From the NCBI RefSeq assembly GCF_017310035.1, contig NZ_CP022296.1:4340001-4404000 (forward strand): 64,000 nucleotides of DNA. The letters run 5' to 3'. The notes under the pieces are model-generated. The model did not search any database, was not told where the DNA came from, and saw only the letters and a program-made list of their open reading frames with translations. Positions 28,326 through 35,963 of the stretch are shown piece by piece (the first letter of the stretch is position 1; each line of letters begins with the position of its first letter). The DNA comes from Nocardioides sp. S5. Its GTDB lineage: Bacteria; Actinomycetota; Actinomycetes; Propionibacteriales; Nocardioidaceae. The position numbers and the translations under genes were made by a program.

Positions 28326-28460
28326 GGATCCTCCTCGGGGTTCTCGCCCCTCTGATGGGATCCGCGTGGGCCAGTGTCTGGCTACGGGCCTGCACGCAGG
28401 CCCTCACAGTGGCGGAACCGCCCCGGAATGACACCGGGTTCCTGGGTCCCACGCGGAGTG
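28326..28460 (-). ncRNA. cobalamin riboswitch controlling cobN
   Basis: On the minus strand the P1 arms CCGCGTGGG (28456-28448) and CCCACGCGG (28370-28362) enclose AACCCGGTG, the conserved GGCGGTTCCGCCACTGTGA segment and the AGCCAGACACTGG B12 box. Downstream, GGATCC can pair with the GGATCC that contains the cobN ribosome binding site, flanking a GGGG...CCCC hairpin. This suggests that B12 blocks translation initiation. Confidence 0.92.
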
Positions 28461-28490
28461 GTGCGCACGACCCTAGCGGCACTCCACCCC

Positions 28491-28531
28491 CTCGGTGGTT
28501 GAGGTGCGAGCGAAGCGAGCCTCGAAACCAC
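28491..28531. repeat. palindromic repeat upstream of cobG
   Basis: CTCGGTGGTTGAGGTGCGAG, CGAAGCGAGCC and TCGAAACCAC form a complete copy. It ends 21 nt before the cobG ATG and occupies the place where a cobG promoter or leader would lie. Another copy in the same orientation ends the cobG reading frame. Confidence 0.85.
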
Positions 28532-28552
28532 ACCGTGCAATCATCCGACGCC

Positions 28553-29389
28553 ATGGACCGGACCCGAGGCGACCTCTGCCCCGGCGTTTTCCGTCCCTGG
28601 CCCGCCGACGACGGAGCGCTCGTACGCCTCCGCATCCCCGGCGGCCACCTCTCCCGCACCACGCTGCTGGCGTTGCTCGACGTCGCCGAGGCGTACGGCG
28701 ACGGGCAGGTGCACCTGACCAAGCGGGCCAACCTCCAGCTCCGCGCGCTCCCGCTGGTCGACGGCAATGTCCCGCCCGAGGTCGTCGAGGCCATCCGCGC
28801 CACCGGACTCCTGCCGCACCCGGACCACGAGCTGGTGCGCAACGTCCTCGTCTCGCCCCTGACCGGGCTGCACGGCGGACGCGCCGACCTCCGCCCCGTC
28901 ACGAAGGAGCTCGACGAGCGCATCTGCGCCACGCCGTCCCTCGCGATGCTCCCGGGTCGCTTCCTCCTCGTCCTCGACGACGGTCGCGGCGACCTCGTCC
29001 CACGGACCTGCGACCTGGGGCTCGTCGCCCTCTCGGCCGACGAGGTCCAGCTGCGGGTCGGGTCGACGCAGTGGGGTCCGGTCGTCCCGCTGCGCGAGGC
29101 GGCGGCCCGGCTCACCGGCCTGGCCCGCGCCTTCCAGCAGGTCCGCGGCAGCGGGGACCATGCCGCGTGGCACGTGGACGAGCTGCCTGCCGCGCCCGAC
29201 GCCCACGACCCCGACCCTCGCCTGCCCGCAGCGACCGAGCATCCGGCGTACGGCGAGGTCGCCCCCGGCGTCGCGCACGTCGAGGTGGCGGGCGGGGTGG
29301 TCGACCGGTCGTCGGTCCAGGAGCTCCCGGAGCACCTGGTCGTCACGCCATGGAAGTCCCTCCTCACCCGTCGCCCCCTCGGTGGTTGA
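28553..29389 (+). CDS. cobG: precorrin-3B synthase CobG, apparently C-terminally truncated
   Basis: The 278-residue protein matches the nitrite/sulfite reductase-like CobG, which oxidises precorrin-3A to precorrin-3B. It has CPGVFRPWPADDGALVRLRIPGG, LTKRANLQLRAL, NVLVSPLTGLHGG, GRFLLVLDDGRGD and the VVTPWKSLL strand. Family members (for example mycobacterial CobG, about 360 residues from memory) continue after this strand into a C-terminal segment with the Cys motifs for a [4Fe-4S] cluster. Here the frame stops at TGA inside a palindromic repeat (GGT GGT TGA), so those cysteines are absent. It may be non-functional or rely on another protein. Start ATG 28553. Confidence 0.82.
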   Translation: MDRTRGDLCPGVFRPWPADDGALVRLRIPGGHLSRTTLLALLDVAEAYGDGQVHLTKRANLQLRALPLVDGNVPPEVVEAIRATGLLPHPDHELVRNVLVSPLTGLHGGRADLRPVTKELDERICATPSLAMLPGRFLLVLDDGRGDLVPRTCDLGLVALSADEVQLRVGSTQWGPVVPLREAAARLTGLARAFQQVRGSGDHAAWHVDELPAAPDAHDPDPRLPAATEHPAYGEVAPGVAHVEVAGGVVDRSSVQELPEHLVVTPWKSLLTRRPLGG

Positions 29390-29418
29390 GGTGCGAGCGG
29401 AGCGAGCCTCGAAACCAC
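29378..29418. repeat. palindromic repeat that ends cobG
   Basis: CTCGGTGGTTGAGGTGCGAG, CGGAGCGAGCC and TCGAAACCAC form a complete copy in the same orientation as the one before cobG. Its TTGA supplies the cobG stop codon. No remnant of the missing CobG C-terminus is seen between it and the cobH riboswitch. Confidence 0.85.
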
Positions 29419-29439
29419 GCCGGCCCACAAGGCCCTAGG

Positions 29440-29582
29440 CTGCCCCCGTCACGCGACGCAGGAACCCGGTGCAAGTCCGGGGCGGTTCCGCCACTGTCAG
29501 TCCCCCAGCCACATCGGGGGCGAGCCAGACACTGCCCGCGCGGCGTTACCTGCCTACCCAGGGGCGCGAACCCCGAGGAGCC
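29440..29582 (+). ncRNA. cobalamin riboswitch controlling cobH-cobIJ-cobM
   Basis: The aptamer includes GGAACCCGGTGCAAGTCCGG, GGCGGTTCCGCCACTGTCAG, a CCCCC...GGGGG stem and the GAGCCAGACACTGCC B12 box at about 29522-29536. A GGGGCGCGAACCCCGAGGAG hairpin with the cobH ribosome binding site follows, the same expression-platform design as before cobN. Confidence 0.92.
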
Positions 29583-29585
29583 GTG

Positions 29586-30248
29586 ATGACACTGCTTGCC
29601 CGACCGACCCGTCGCTACGACTACATCGCCCGCGGGGCCGAGATCTACGACGAGTCCTTCGCGACGATCCGCCGCGAGGCCAGCTTCGACCACCTGCCGG
29701 CCGACGCCGAGCGCGTCGCCGTCCGCATGGTCCACGGGACCGGCCAGACCGACCTGACCGACGACCTGGTGATCCACCACCGGCTGGTGGGCGCCGCCCG
29801 CGAGGCGCTCGAAGGCGGCGCTCCGATCATCACCGACGCCCACATGGTCGCGTCCGGCGTCACCCGCGCCCGCCTCCCCCGCGACAACGAGGTGCTCTGC
29901 GCGCTGCACGACCGGCGTACGCCCGACCTCGCGATGCTGATGGCCACCACCCGCTCGGCCGCCGCGCTCTCGCTGCTGGAGGGCCGCCTCGAAGGGGCCG
30001 TCGTCGCGATCGGCAACGCTCCCACCGCGCTGTTCCACCTGCTTGAGATGCTGCTCGACGGGGCTCCGCGACCGGCGGCGATCGTCGGCGTACCGGTCGG
30101 CTTCATCGGCGCCGCCGAGTCCAAGCAGGCGCTGGAGGAGGCCGCCCTGCAAGGCCTCGACATCCCCTTCCTCACCGTCCGTGGCCGTCGCGGCGGGTCG
30201 GCGATGGCCGCCTCCGCCCTCAACGCGCTGGCCCAGGAGCGGGAGTGA
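29586..30248 (+). CDS. cobH: precorrin-8X methylmutase CobH
   Basis: A 220-residue enzyme that moves the C-11 methyl group to C-12, forming hydrogenobyrinate. Visible family marks are RYDYIARGAEIYDESFATIR, the catalytic His in RMVHGTGQTD and IGNAPTALFHLLEML, GVPVGFIGAAESK. The ATG at 29586 follows GTG at 29583; GAGGAG serves either. The stop overlaps the cobIJ start by 4 nt. Riboswitch-controlled. Confidence 0.94.
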   Translation: MTLLARPTRRYDYIARGAEIYDESFATIRREASFDHLPADAERVAVRMVHGTGQTDLTDDLVIHHRLVGAAREALEGGAPIITDAHMVASGVTRARLPRDNEVLCALHDRRTPDLAMLMATTRSAAALSLLEGRLEGAVVAIGNAPTALFHLLEMLLDGAPRPAAIVGVPVGFIGAAESKQALEEAALQGLDIPFLTVRGRRGGSAMAASALNALAQERE

Positions 30249-31819
30249 CCGGCCGGCTCTACGGGGTCGGCCTCGGTCCCGGCGACCCCGAGCTGGTCAC
30301 CCTGAAGGCCGCGCGGCTGATCCGCGACGCCGACGTGATCGCCTTCCACGCCGGTGTCGGCAAGCAGTCCAACGCCCGCCGGATCGCGGCCGACCTCATC
30401 CCGGGCAGCGCGATCGAGGAGGAGCTCCGCTACCCCGTCACGACCGGTCCGACCGCGCACCCCGGCGGGTACGCCGGCGCGATGGCGGAGTTCTACGAGG
30501 AGTGCGCCTCGCGCCTCACCGTCCACCTCCAGCAGGGCCGTACGGTCGTGGTGCTGGCCGAGGGCGACCCGCTGTTCTACGGCTCGTACATGTACCTCCA
30601 CGACCGGCTCGCACCGCGCTTCGAGACCGAGGTCGTGCCGGGCGTGCCGGCCTTCGCCGCCGCCACCGCCGTCCTCGCCTCGCCGCTCGTGCGCCAGACG
30701 GACGTGCTCACGGTCCTGCCCGGCACCCTCGACGTCCCCGAGCTCGCCCGCCGCCTCGCCGACACCGACGGCGCGATCATCATGAAGCTCGGCCGCCGCT
30801 TCCCCGGCGTGGTCGAGGCGCTGCGCCAGGCCGGCCGCCTCGAGCACGCGATGTACGTCGAGCGCGCGTCGATGCCCGCCGAGCGCTGGATGCCCGTGGA
30901 CGACGTCGACCCCGCGTCGGTGCCGTACTTCTCCCTGATCGTGGTGCCCGGCGACTCGCTGTCCGAGGACCCCGGCGGCCGCCGCCCCGCTGTCGCCCCC
31001 TCCTCCCCTTCGGTGGTTGAGGTGCGAGCGGACTCCCGATCGGTGCTTGAGGTGCGAGCGGAGCGAGCCTCGAAACCACCCCACCCCCTCCAGGTCATCG
31101 GCCTCGGCCCCGGCCCCGACGCCTGGCTCACCGAGGAAGCCCGGGAAGCCCTGTCCCACGTCGACCACGTCGTCGGCTACGCCCCCTACGTCAACCGCGT
31201 CCCCCAGCGCGAGGGCCTCACCCGCCACGCCTCCGGCAACACCGTCGAGGTCGACCGCGCCCGGCTCGCGCTGGACCTCGCGCAGCAGGGACACCGGGTG
31301 GCGGTCGTCTCCGGCGGCGACGCGGGCGTCTTCGGGATGGCGAGCGCGGTGTTCGAGGCGGCCGCCGCCAGAAAGGACGAAGGGCTTCCCGACATACCCG
31401 TCGAGGTCCTTCCCGGCGTCAGCGCCGTCCAGGCCGTCGCCGCCAGGGCGGGAGCCCCGATCGGCGCGGACTTCGCGGTCGTGTCGCTGAGCGACCGACT
31501 CAAGCCGTGGCCGGTGATCGAGCGCCGCCTGCACGCGATCGCTGAGGCCGACCTGGTCCTCGCGGTCTACAACCCCGCCTCGCGCAGCCGCACCACGCAG
31601 GTCGCCGACCTCCAGAAGCTCTTCCTCGAGCACCGCAGCCCCGACACGGTCGTCATCGTCGGCCGCGACGTGGGGCGCGCCGAGGAGTCGGTGACGGTGA
31701 CGACTCTCGCCGAGCTCGAGGCCGACACGGTCGACATGAAGTGCCTGCTGATCGTGGGCGCCTCCTCGACCACGGTGACCGCGACCGGCCAGGTCTGGAC
31801 GCCGAGGTTCGTGGAATGA
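30245..31819 (+). CDS. cobIJ: fused precorrin-2 C20-methyltransferase / precorrin-3B C17-methyltransferase
   Basis: The 524-residue protein joins two SAM-dependent tetrapyrrole methylases. CobI (about 1-240) has GVGLGPGDPELVTLKAARLI and AEGDPLFYGSYMYLHDRL. CobJ (about 280-524) has VIGLGPGPDAWLTEEARE, VSGGDAGVFGMASAV and YNPASRSR. CobIJ fusions are known in actinobacteria. The linker (about residues 256-278) is read in frame through one and a half copies of the palindromic repeat, giving SVVEVRADSRSVLEVRAERA. Coupled to cobH and cobM by 4-nt overlaps. Confidence 0.94.
   Translation: MTGRLYGVGLGPGDPELVTLKAARLIRDADVIAFHAGVGKQSNARRIAADLIPGSAIEEELRYPVTTGPTAHPGGYAGAMAEFYEECASRLTVHLQQGRTVVVLAEGDPLFYGSYMYLHDRLAPRFETEVVPGVPAFAAATAVLASPLVRQTDVLTVLPGTLDVPELARRLADTDGAIIMKLGRRFPGVVEALRQAGRLEHAMYVERASMPAERWMPVDDVDPASVPYFSLIVVPGDSLSEDPGGRRPAVAPSSPSVVEVRADSRSVLEVRAERASKPPHPLQVIGLGPGPDAWLTEEAREALSHVDHVVGYAPYVNRVPQREGLTRHASGNTVEVDRARLALDLAQQGHRVAVVSGGDAGVFGMASAVFEAAAARKDEGLPDIPVEVLPGVSAVQAVAARAGAPIGADFAVVSLSDRLKPWPVIERRLHAIAEADLVLAVYNPASRSRTTQVADLQKLFLEHRSPDTVVIVGRDVGRAEESVTVTTLAELEADTVDMKCLLIVGASSTTVTATGQVWTPRFVE
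31009..31080. repeat. one and a half palindromic repeats in the cobIJ linker
   Basis: A half copy (CGGTGGTTGAGGTGCGAGCG) is followed after GACTCCCGAT by a nearly full copy (CGGTGCTTGAGGTGCGAGCG, GAGCGAGCC, TCGAAACCACC). Both are translated in frame. The TGG-to-TGC change in the second copy (GGTGCTTGAG) and the reading frame avoid the TGA that closes cobG. Confidence 0.82.
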
Positions 31820-32556
31820 CCGTCCACTTCGTCGGCGCCGGCCCCGGCGCGGCCGACCTGATCACCCTGCGCGCGGCCTCTCTGCTCGCGGCGGCCGACG
31901 TCGTGCTCTACCCCGGGACGTACCTCGACGCCGAGGTCCTCGCCCACTGCCCCGATGCCCGCCAGGTCGACACCCAGGCCCTCGACCTCGACCAGATCAC
32001 GTCGGTCATGGTGAGCGCAGCAGCGGAGGGACGCGAGGTCGTGCGCCTCACCTCCGGCGACCCATCGCTCTACTCCGCCCTCGCCGAGCAGACCTCCCGC
32101 CTCGACGCGGCCGGGGTCGAGTGGGACGTGTGCCCGGGGGTCCCGGCGTACGCCGCCGCGGCCGCCGTCGTCGGCCGTGAGCTGACCGTCCCGCTGGTCG
32201 CGCAGAGCGTCGTGCTGACCCGAACCCAGGCCCGCTCCACCGCGATGCCGGCCACCGAATCGCTCGCCGCGTTCGCCGCGACCCGCGCAACCTTGGTGCT
32301 GCACCTCGCGATCACCAGGACCCGCGAGCTCGCTGCGTCACTGGTCCAGGAGTACGGCGCCGACTGCCCCGTGGTCGTCGTCCACCGGGCATCCCAGCCG
32401 GACGAGCTCGTCCTCCGCGGCACGCTCGCGGACATCGCCGACCGGGTCGAGGACGCCGGCCTCCGGCAGGCGGCGGTGATCCTCGTGGGGTGGGCGCTGG
32501 CGCGGGACGGCGGCGAGTCGTGGCTCTACACGCCCGACCGGACACGATCCCGGTGA
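31816..32556 (+). CDS. cobM: precorrin-4 C11-methyltransferase CobM
   Basis: A 246-residue SAM-dependent methylase producing precorrin-5. It has VHFVGAGPGAADLITLRAA, LYPGTYLD, the RLTSGDPSLYSALAEQ motif and a VVHRASQPDE C-terminal segment. The ATG overlaps the cobIJ stop by 4 nt (ATGA). It ends the riboswitch-controlled cobH-cobIJ-cobM operon; a convergent lipoprotein gene follows within 5 nt. Confidence 0.93.
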   Translation: MTVHFVGAGPGAADLITLRAASLLAAADVVLYPGTYLDAEVLAHCPDARQVDTQALDLDQITSVMVSAAAEGREVVRLTSGDPSLYSALAEQTSRLDAAGVEWDVCPGVPAYAAAAAVVGRELTVPLVAQSVVLTRTQARSTAMPATESLAAFAATRATLVLHLAITRTRELAASLVQEYGADCPVVVVHRASQPDELVLRGTLADIADRVEDAGLRQAAVILVGWALARDGGESWLYTPDRTRSR

Positions 32557-32560
32557 AGCC

Positions 32561-33610
32561 CTAGCTGTCCGGGTCGATGCTGCTCTCCCGCGGCAACCCG
32601 AAGGGCCGGTCGGAGGGAAGGTTGACGCCCTCCTCCGTGCCCTCCACCACCGCGCACTCGCCGCTCGGGACCGCGCAGGTGACCAGCACCGGGGTTAGCC
32701 AGTCCACCCCCGACCCGTCCCGCGACGGCGTGATGCCGAGCGCCGTCGTCTCGTCGATCCAGCCGCGCAGCCTCCAGTCCTCCAGCGGTGGACCGGTGAC
32801 GTCGGGCGAGCCGAGCGGACCGGTGGCGTCCAGCAGCGTCGTTGTGACGCGCTGACCGTCGGCGGACTCCAGCACGGGTGTCGCGCCGAACTCCTGCGTC
32901 GGGATCTGCCAGGTGCGGTCGGCATTCGGGAGCGGGGCAGTGAGGTGCAGCGACTGCCACCAGTCCGACGCGCGGATCGCCTCCCAGTCGAGGTCCTCGG
33001 ACGTCGACTCGCCGGTCGAGAGGTCGTGGCTCACGAGAGCGTCCAGACCCTGGATGTACGCCGTGCCGTCGACGACGCCGAGCATCCCGACCGGTGCGTC
33101 CTCGTAGAGGTCGGTCCAGTCCGCGCCCTCCGTCTCCGACGGCAGGAGTCCCTCGCTGCTGCGCACGAGCTCCTCGCCGGTGGTCAGGTCGACCACGACC
33201 GCCTCGGCCGCGCCGGCACCGTTCTCCAGACGGTCGATGAAGGCCAGCCACCGTCCGTCCGCGGACGTGGTGAGGCTGCCGATGGCGGGGTGCGCGCCGA
33301 GGTCCCGCACCCCGTCGGCGGTCGCGACGCGCAGCTCCGGCAGGTCGTTGCCCTCCCGCTCGCCCGGCTCCGCGGAGGCGAACCACACGCCGGCGCCCGC
33401 CACGACGTACGCCCCGGCCGGATCCCCCGTGTCGATCGTCGAGCCGTCGGGCAGGTGGACCGTGCTGCCGCTCGCCCAGATCAGCCCGTCGGTCGCGACG
33501 GGGGTCGAGGTGGTCGGCCAGGCGGACGACGACCCGGCGGGGTCGTCGGACCCGCACGCGGTCGTCAGCGCGAGCGTGGCGACGAGGAGGGCGACGTGGG
33601 TCCGAGACAT
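32561..33610 (-). CDS. putative secreted lipoprotein, beta-propeller-like
   Basis: A 349-residue exported protein with signal peptide and lipobox ALTTAC (Cys near residue 19-20), then GSDDPAGSSS linker. The body has repeating short beta segments (SADGRWLAFID, VVDGTAYIQG, LVSHDLSTGE) that resemble a propeller or TolB-like fold. I do not recognise a family. It is convergent with cobM and unrelated to B12 by sequence. A GTG directly before the ATG is an alternative start. Confidence 0.7.
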   Translation of the reverse strand: MSRTHVALLVATLALTTACGSDDPAGSSSAWPTTSTPVATDGLIWASGSTVHLPDGSTIDTGDPAGAYVVAGAGVWFASAEPGEREGNDLPELRVATADGVRDLGAHPAIGSLTTSADGRWLAFIDRLENGAGAAEAVVVDLTTGEELVRSSEGLLPSETEGADWTDLYEDAPVGMLGVVDGTAYIQGLDALVSHDLSTGESTSEDLDWEAIRASDWWQSLHLTAPLPNADRTWQIPTQEFGATPVLESADGQRVTTTLLDATGPLGSPDVTGPPLEDWRLRGWIDETTALGITPSRDGSGVDWLTPVLVTCAVPSGECAVVEGTEEGVNLPSDRPFGLPRESSIDPDS

Positions 33611-33670
33611 CACGGGACGAATCGTTGCAGGAAGCCGAAGAGCCCGTCGCTGCGCGAGTCGGCAGCGCGG

Positions 33671-34354
33671 TCAGGCTCCGGGGGTGTCGCGTGGCGCGGC
33701 CAGGAGCCGTTCGGCGACGAGTCGGAGCTTGAGGTTCTCCTGGTTCGAGAGGCGGGTCAGGAATCCGAACGCACGTGCGTCGTCGACCCCGAAGCGCTCC
33801 ATCACAACCCCTACGGCCTGGCCGATCAGCTGTCGCGCGGTGACCGCCTCCTGGAGCTGGTCGATCCTGCGGGCGTAGTCGAGCGCGACGGCCGACTGGT
33901 GCGCGAAGAGCTCGGCCAGCACGCCGAGGTCCTCGAACGCACCGACCCTCTTGGAGTAGAGGTTCAACGCGCCTTGGGAGTGCTGGGCGTCGAAGAGCCG
34001 GATGCCGGCCTGCGCCCGGATGCCGGCTTCCTGGGCCACGGGCGCGTAGCGCGGAAACCGCTCATCGGTCGCCAGGTGCGGCGAGACGATGTGGACGGTG
34101 TCGACCGCGGCCTCGTAGCAGGGTCCCTCCTGCAGCTCGTACTGCGCCGCGTCGACCTCGCGGAGGACGTCGTGGGTCGGTGCCACGGTCTCCAGCCGGC
34201 CGTCGGCGTGCTTGATGGACAAGCTGCTCCACTGCACGTCCGGCAGGACCTCGACCGCGGCCGCCGTGATGTTGGTGAGCGTCTCGTCGAGGTCGCCGGG
34301 CCGGAGAGCGGCGGCCAGACGGCGGGAGGCATCGACGATGTGGTCCTCACTCAT
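33671..34354 (-). CDS. GAF and ANTAR domain-containing regulator
   Basis: A 227-residue protein. A GAF sensor domain lies at about residues 20-160 (WSSLSIKHADG, EGPCYEAAVDT, ALNLYSKRVGAF). A C-terminal ANTAR RNA-binding domain follows (LQEAVTARQLIGQAVGVVMERFG, AFGFLTRLSNQENLKLR). Such proteins act as antiterminators, binding paired hairpins in nascent RNA. ATG at 34354 gives a full GAF domain, although the frame is open further upstream. The target is unknown. Confidence 0.85.
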   Translation of the reverse strand: MSEDHIVDASRRLAAALRPGDLDETLTNITAAAVEVLPDVQWSSLSIKHADGRLETVAPTHDVLREVDAAQYELQEGPCYEAAVDTVHIVSPHLATDERFPRYAPVAQEAGIRAQAGIRLFDAQHSQGALNLYSKRVGAFEDLGVLAELFAHQSAVALDYARRIDQLQEAVTARQLIGQAVGVVMERFGVDDARAFGFLTRLSNQENLKLRLVAERLLAAPRDTPGA

Positions 34355-34642
34355 GACGGCAGCCCGGATCGGTGCGGCTGACCGTCCATCTGAGTCAGCG
34401 AGGTGGTGATGGTCGACATGGGTGTCTCCCTGGTGGCTCTCGAAACGCGCGTGCCCATCTTGAGCATCGTGACCGCGACGTGCAGTGACCACCAGTACCC
34501 CCTCGCATCGGGCTCATGTCCTGACGGGGGGTTGCCTGCGCCTCAGCTCCCTCGCTGACCCGCAGGGATCGGACGGGGTGGAAGAAGTAGCGCGTTCAAC
34601 CATGGTTGTGCGGACCCGGAACCCGGGGTAGACCTAGATCTG

Positions 34643-34702
34643 CTCACCGTGTGCCCGAAGGTGCTCGCTCACGCAGTCGAGGGCCGGCGGGCACACGGTG
34701 AG
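34643..34702. terminator. long perfect inverted repeat downstream of the phosphoesterase gene
   Basis: CTCACCGTGTGCCCG (34643-34657) and CGGGCACACGGTGAG (34688-34702) are perfect 15-nt complements around a 30-nt loop. It lies just after the stop of the minus-strand phosphoesterase gene. There is no T tract, so termination is inferred only from place and stability. Confidence 0.6.
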
Positions 34703-34722
34703 ACCAGACGGACAGCCGGGAG

Positions 34723-35772
34723 TCAGGGCTGCGACAGGTAGGGCACGCGAGTCCACGACAGCACGCGCTCGGCTCCGGGTCGGTTGACCGTCACCTGCAG
34801 GAAGTTGGTGTTGTTGGCCTCGCCGTCCACGGTGATCCTGGTCAGGTTGTCGGCGTGGCCGTCCACGCCGTGGATCGTCAGCCAGCGTGAGCCGGCGCTG
34901 AGCGGCTGGTCGACGTTGTAGACGTGGCTGTCGCCGTCGAAGAGGTAGACCTCGCCGTCGAAGGTCGAGGCCTCGTCCACGAGCGCCTGCACGAGGGGCC
35001 GGAAGGCGCCGATGTCCCAGGTCGGCTGGTACGACGGGTCGAACATGTCGGCCTGCTGGAACAGCGCGACGGCCCGGGCATTGGTCCGGCGGGCGCGGGC
35101 GAAGGTGTCCTCGACGAGCTCGATCACGGCACCCATGCGGGCGGACTCCTCTGCCAGCTGGGTCGCCGTGGGCGTCGTGTTGCCGATGCCGGTCCAGGGG
35201 GCGCGGTCGTTGTTGCTGCCGACCACGTGCAGGGTGGCCATCTCGATGCCGGCGGTCCGCAACGACTGGTTCTCGGGGAGACCGAGGTCGGCCTGGCTGT
35301 CGACCTTGATCGGTCGGGCGCCCAGCGTCCGCCCGGGCACCTCGAAGAAGGCGCTGCGGACTGCGTCCAGGCGCTCCAGCGGGTCGTAGCCGCCGGCGGC
35401 GGGACGGTGGCAGTCGGTCCACTCGTTGTCACCCGGCGTGTAGAGCATCGGCATCGTGAACCGGTCGAACTGCTCGCGGATCATCGCGAAGTAGTCGTCG
35501 GTGCACGGCGACGAGCCGTTCTTGATGTCACCGACGTGGAAGGTCAGGTCGAGCCCGGGCTGGGCGTTGATCCGGTCGATCCAGCCGGGGAAGGCGGCGA
35601 TCTGCGCAGCGCCGTACGGGACGTCGCCGATCACGGCGAAGCTGGTGGCCGAGGGCTTGTCCTGACCTGGAGCCGCCACCACGGACGACGAGGCGGAGGA
35701 CGAGGGCGCGAGGAGCGTGAACGTCGTGAGGAGCGATGCGGCGGCGATGGTCGAGGCACGGAGGGAGGTCAT
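34723..35772 (-). CDS. secreted metallophosphoesterase-like protein
   Basis: A 349-residue protein with a signal peptide (residues 1-28, SSSASSS junction) and a calcineurin-like fold. Metal-site motifs are FAVIGDVPYG, FHVGDIKNGSSPC, YTPGDNEWTDC and the late DGDSHVYN. The second Asp-His pair differs from classical enzymes, as in a recognised secreted subgroup. It probably hydrolyses an extracellular phosphoester; substrate unknown. ATG at 35772 follows GGGAGG. Confidence 0.8.
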   Translation of the reverse strand: MTSLRASTIAAASLLTTFTLLAPSSSASSSVVAAPGQDKPSATSFAVIGDVPYGAAQIAAFPGWIDRINAQPGLDLTFHVGDIKNGSSPCTDDYFAMIREQFDRFTMPMLYTPGDNEWTDCHRPAAGGYDPLERLDAVRSAFFEVPGRTLGARPIKVDSQADLGLPENQSLRTAGIEMATLHVVGSNNDRAPWTGIGNTTPTATQLAEESARMGAVIELVEDTFARARRTNARAVALFQQADMFDPSYQPTWDIGAFRPLVQALVDEASTFDGEVYLFDGDSHVYNVDQPLSAGSRWLTIHGVDGHADNLTRITVDGEANNTNFLQVTVNRPGAERVLSWTRVPYLSQP

Positions 35773-35963
35773 GGCTCCTTCCTCCCGCAGCCGCCACGGC
35801 GTGCACAGGAGGGTAGAGGTGAACGGACCATGACCATTCGCACGCCCGGGGCAGCGACGCCTCGCCCCAGCCACGTGTTCGTACGTGCAGAGTTCACCCG
35901 CAGGCGCCCGAAGGCTGCTCGCGCCGACACGCGCCGTTCGTGTTCCGCAGTTCGGGTGGAGTC

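Noticed and set aside
28491..29418. cobG with flanking repeats as an insertion sequence or transposon
   Set aside because: The repeats are in direct orientation, no transposase is encoded, and the enclosed gene is a B12 enzyme; recombination between repeats is more plausible than transposition.
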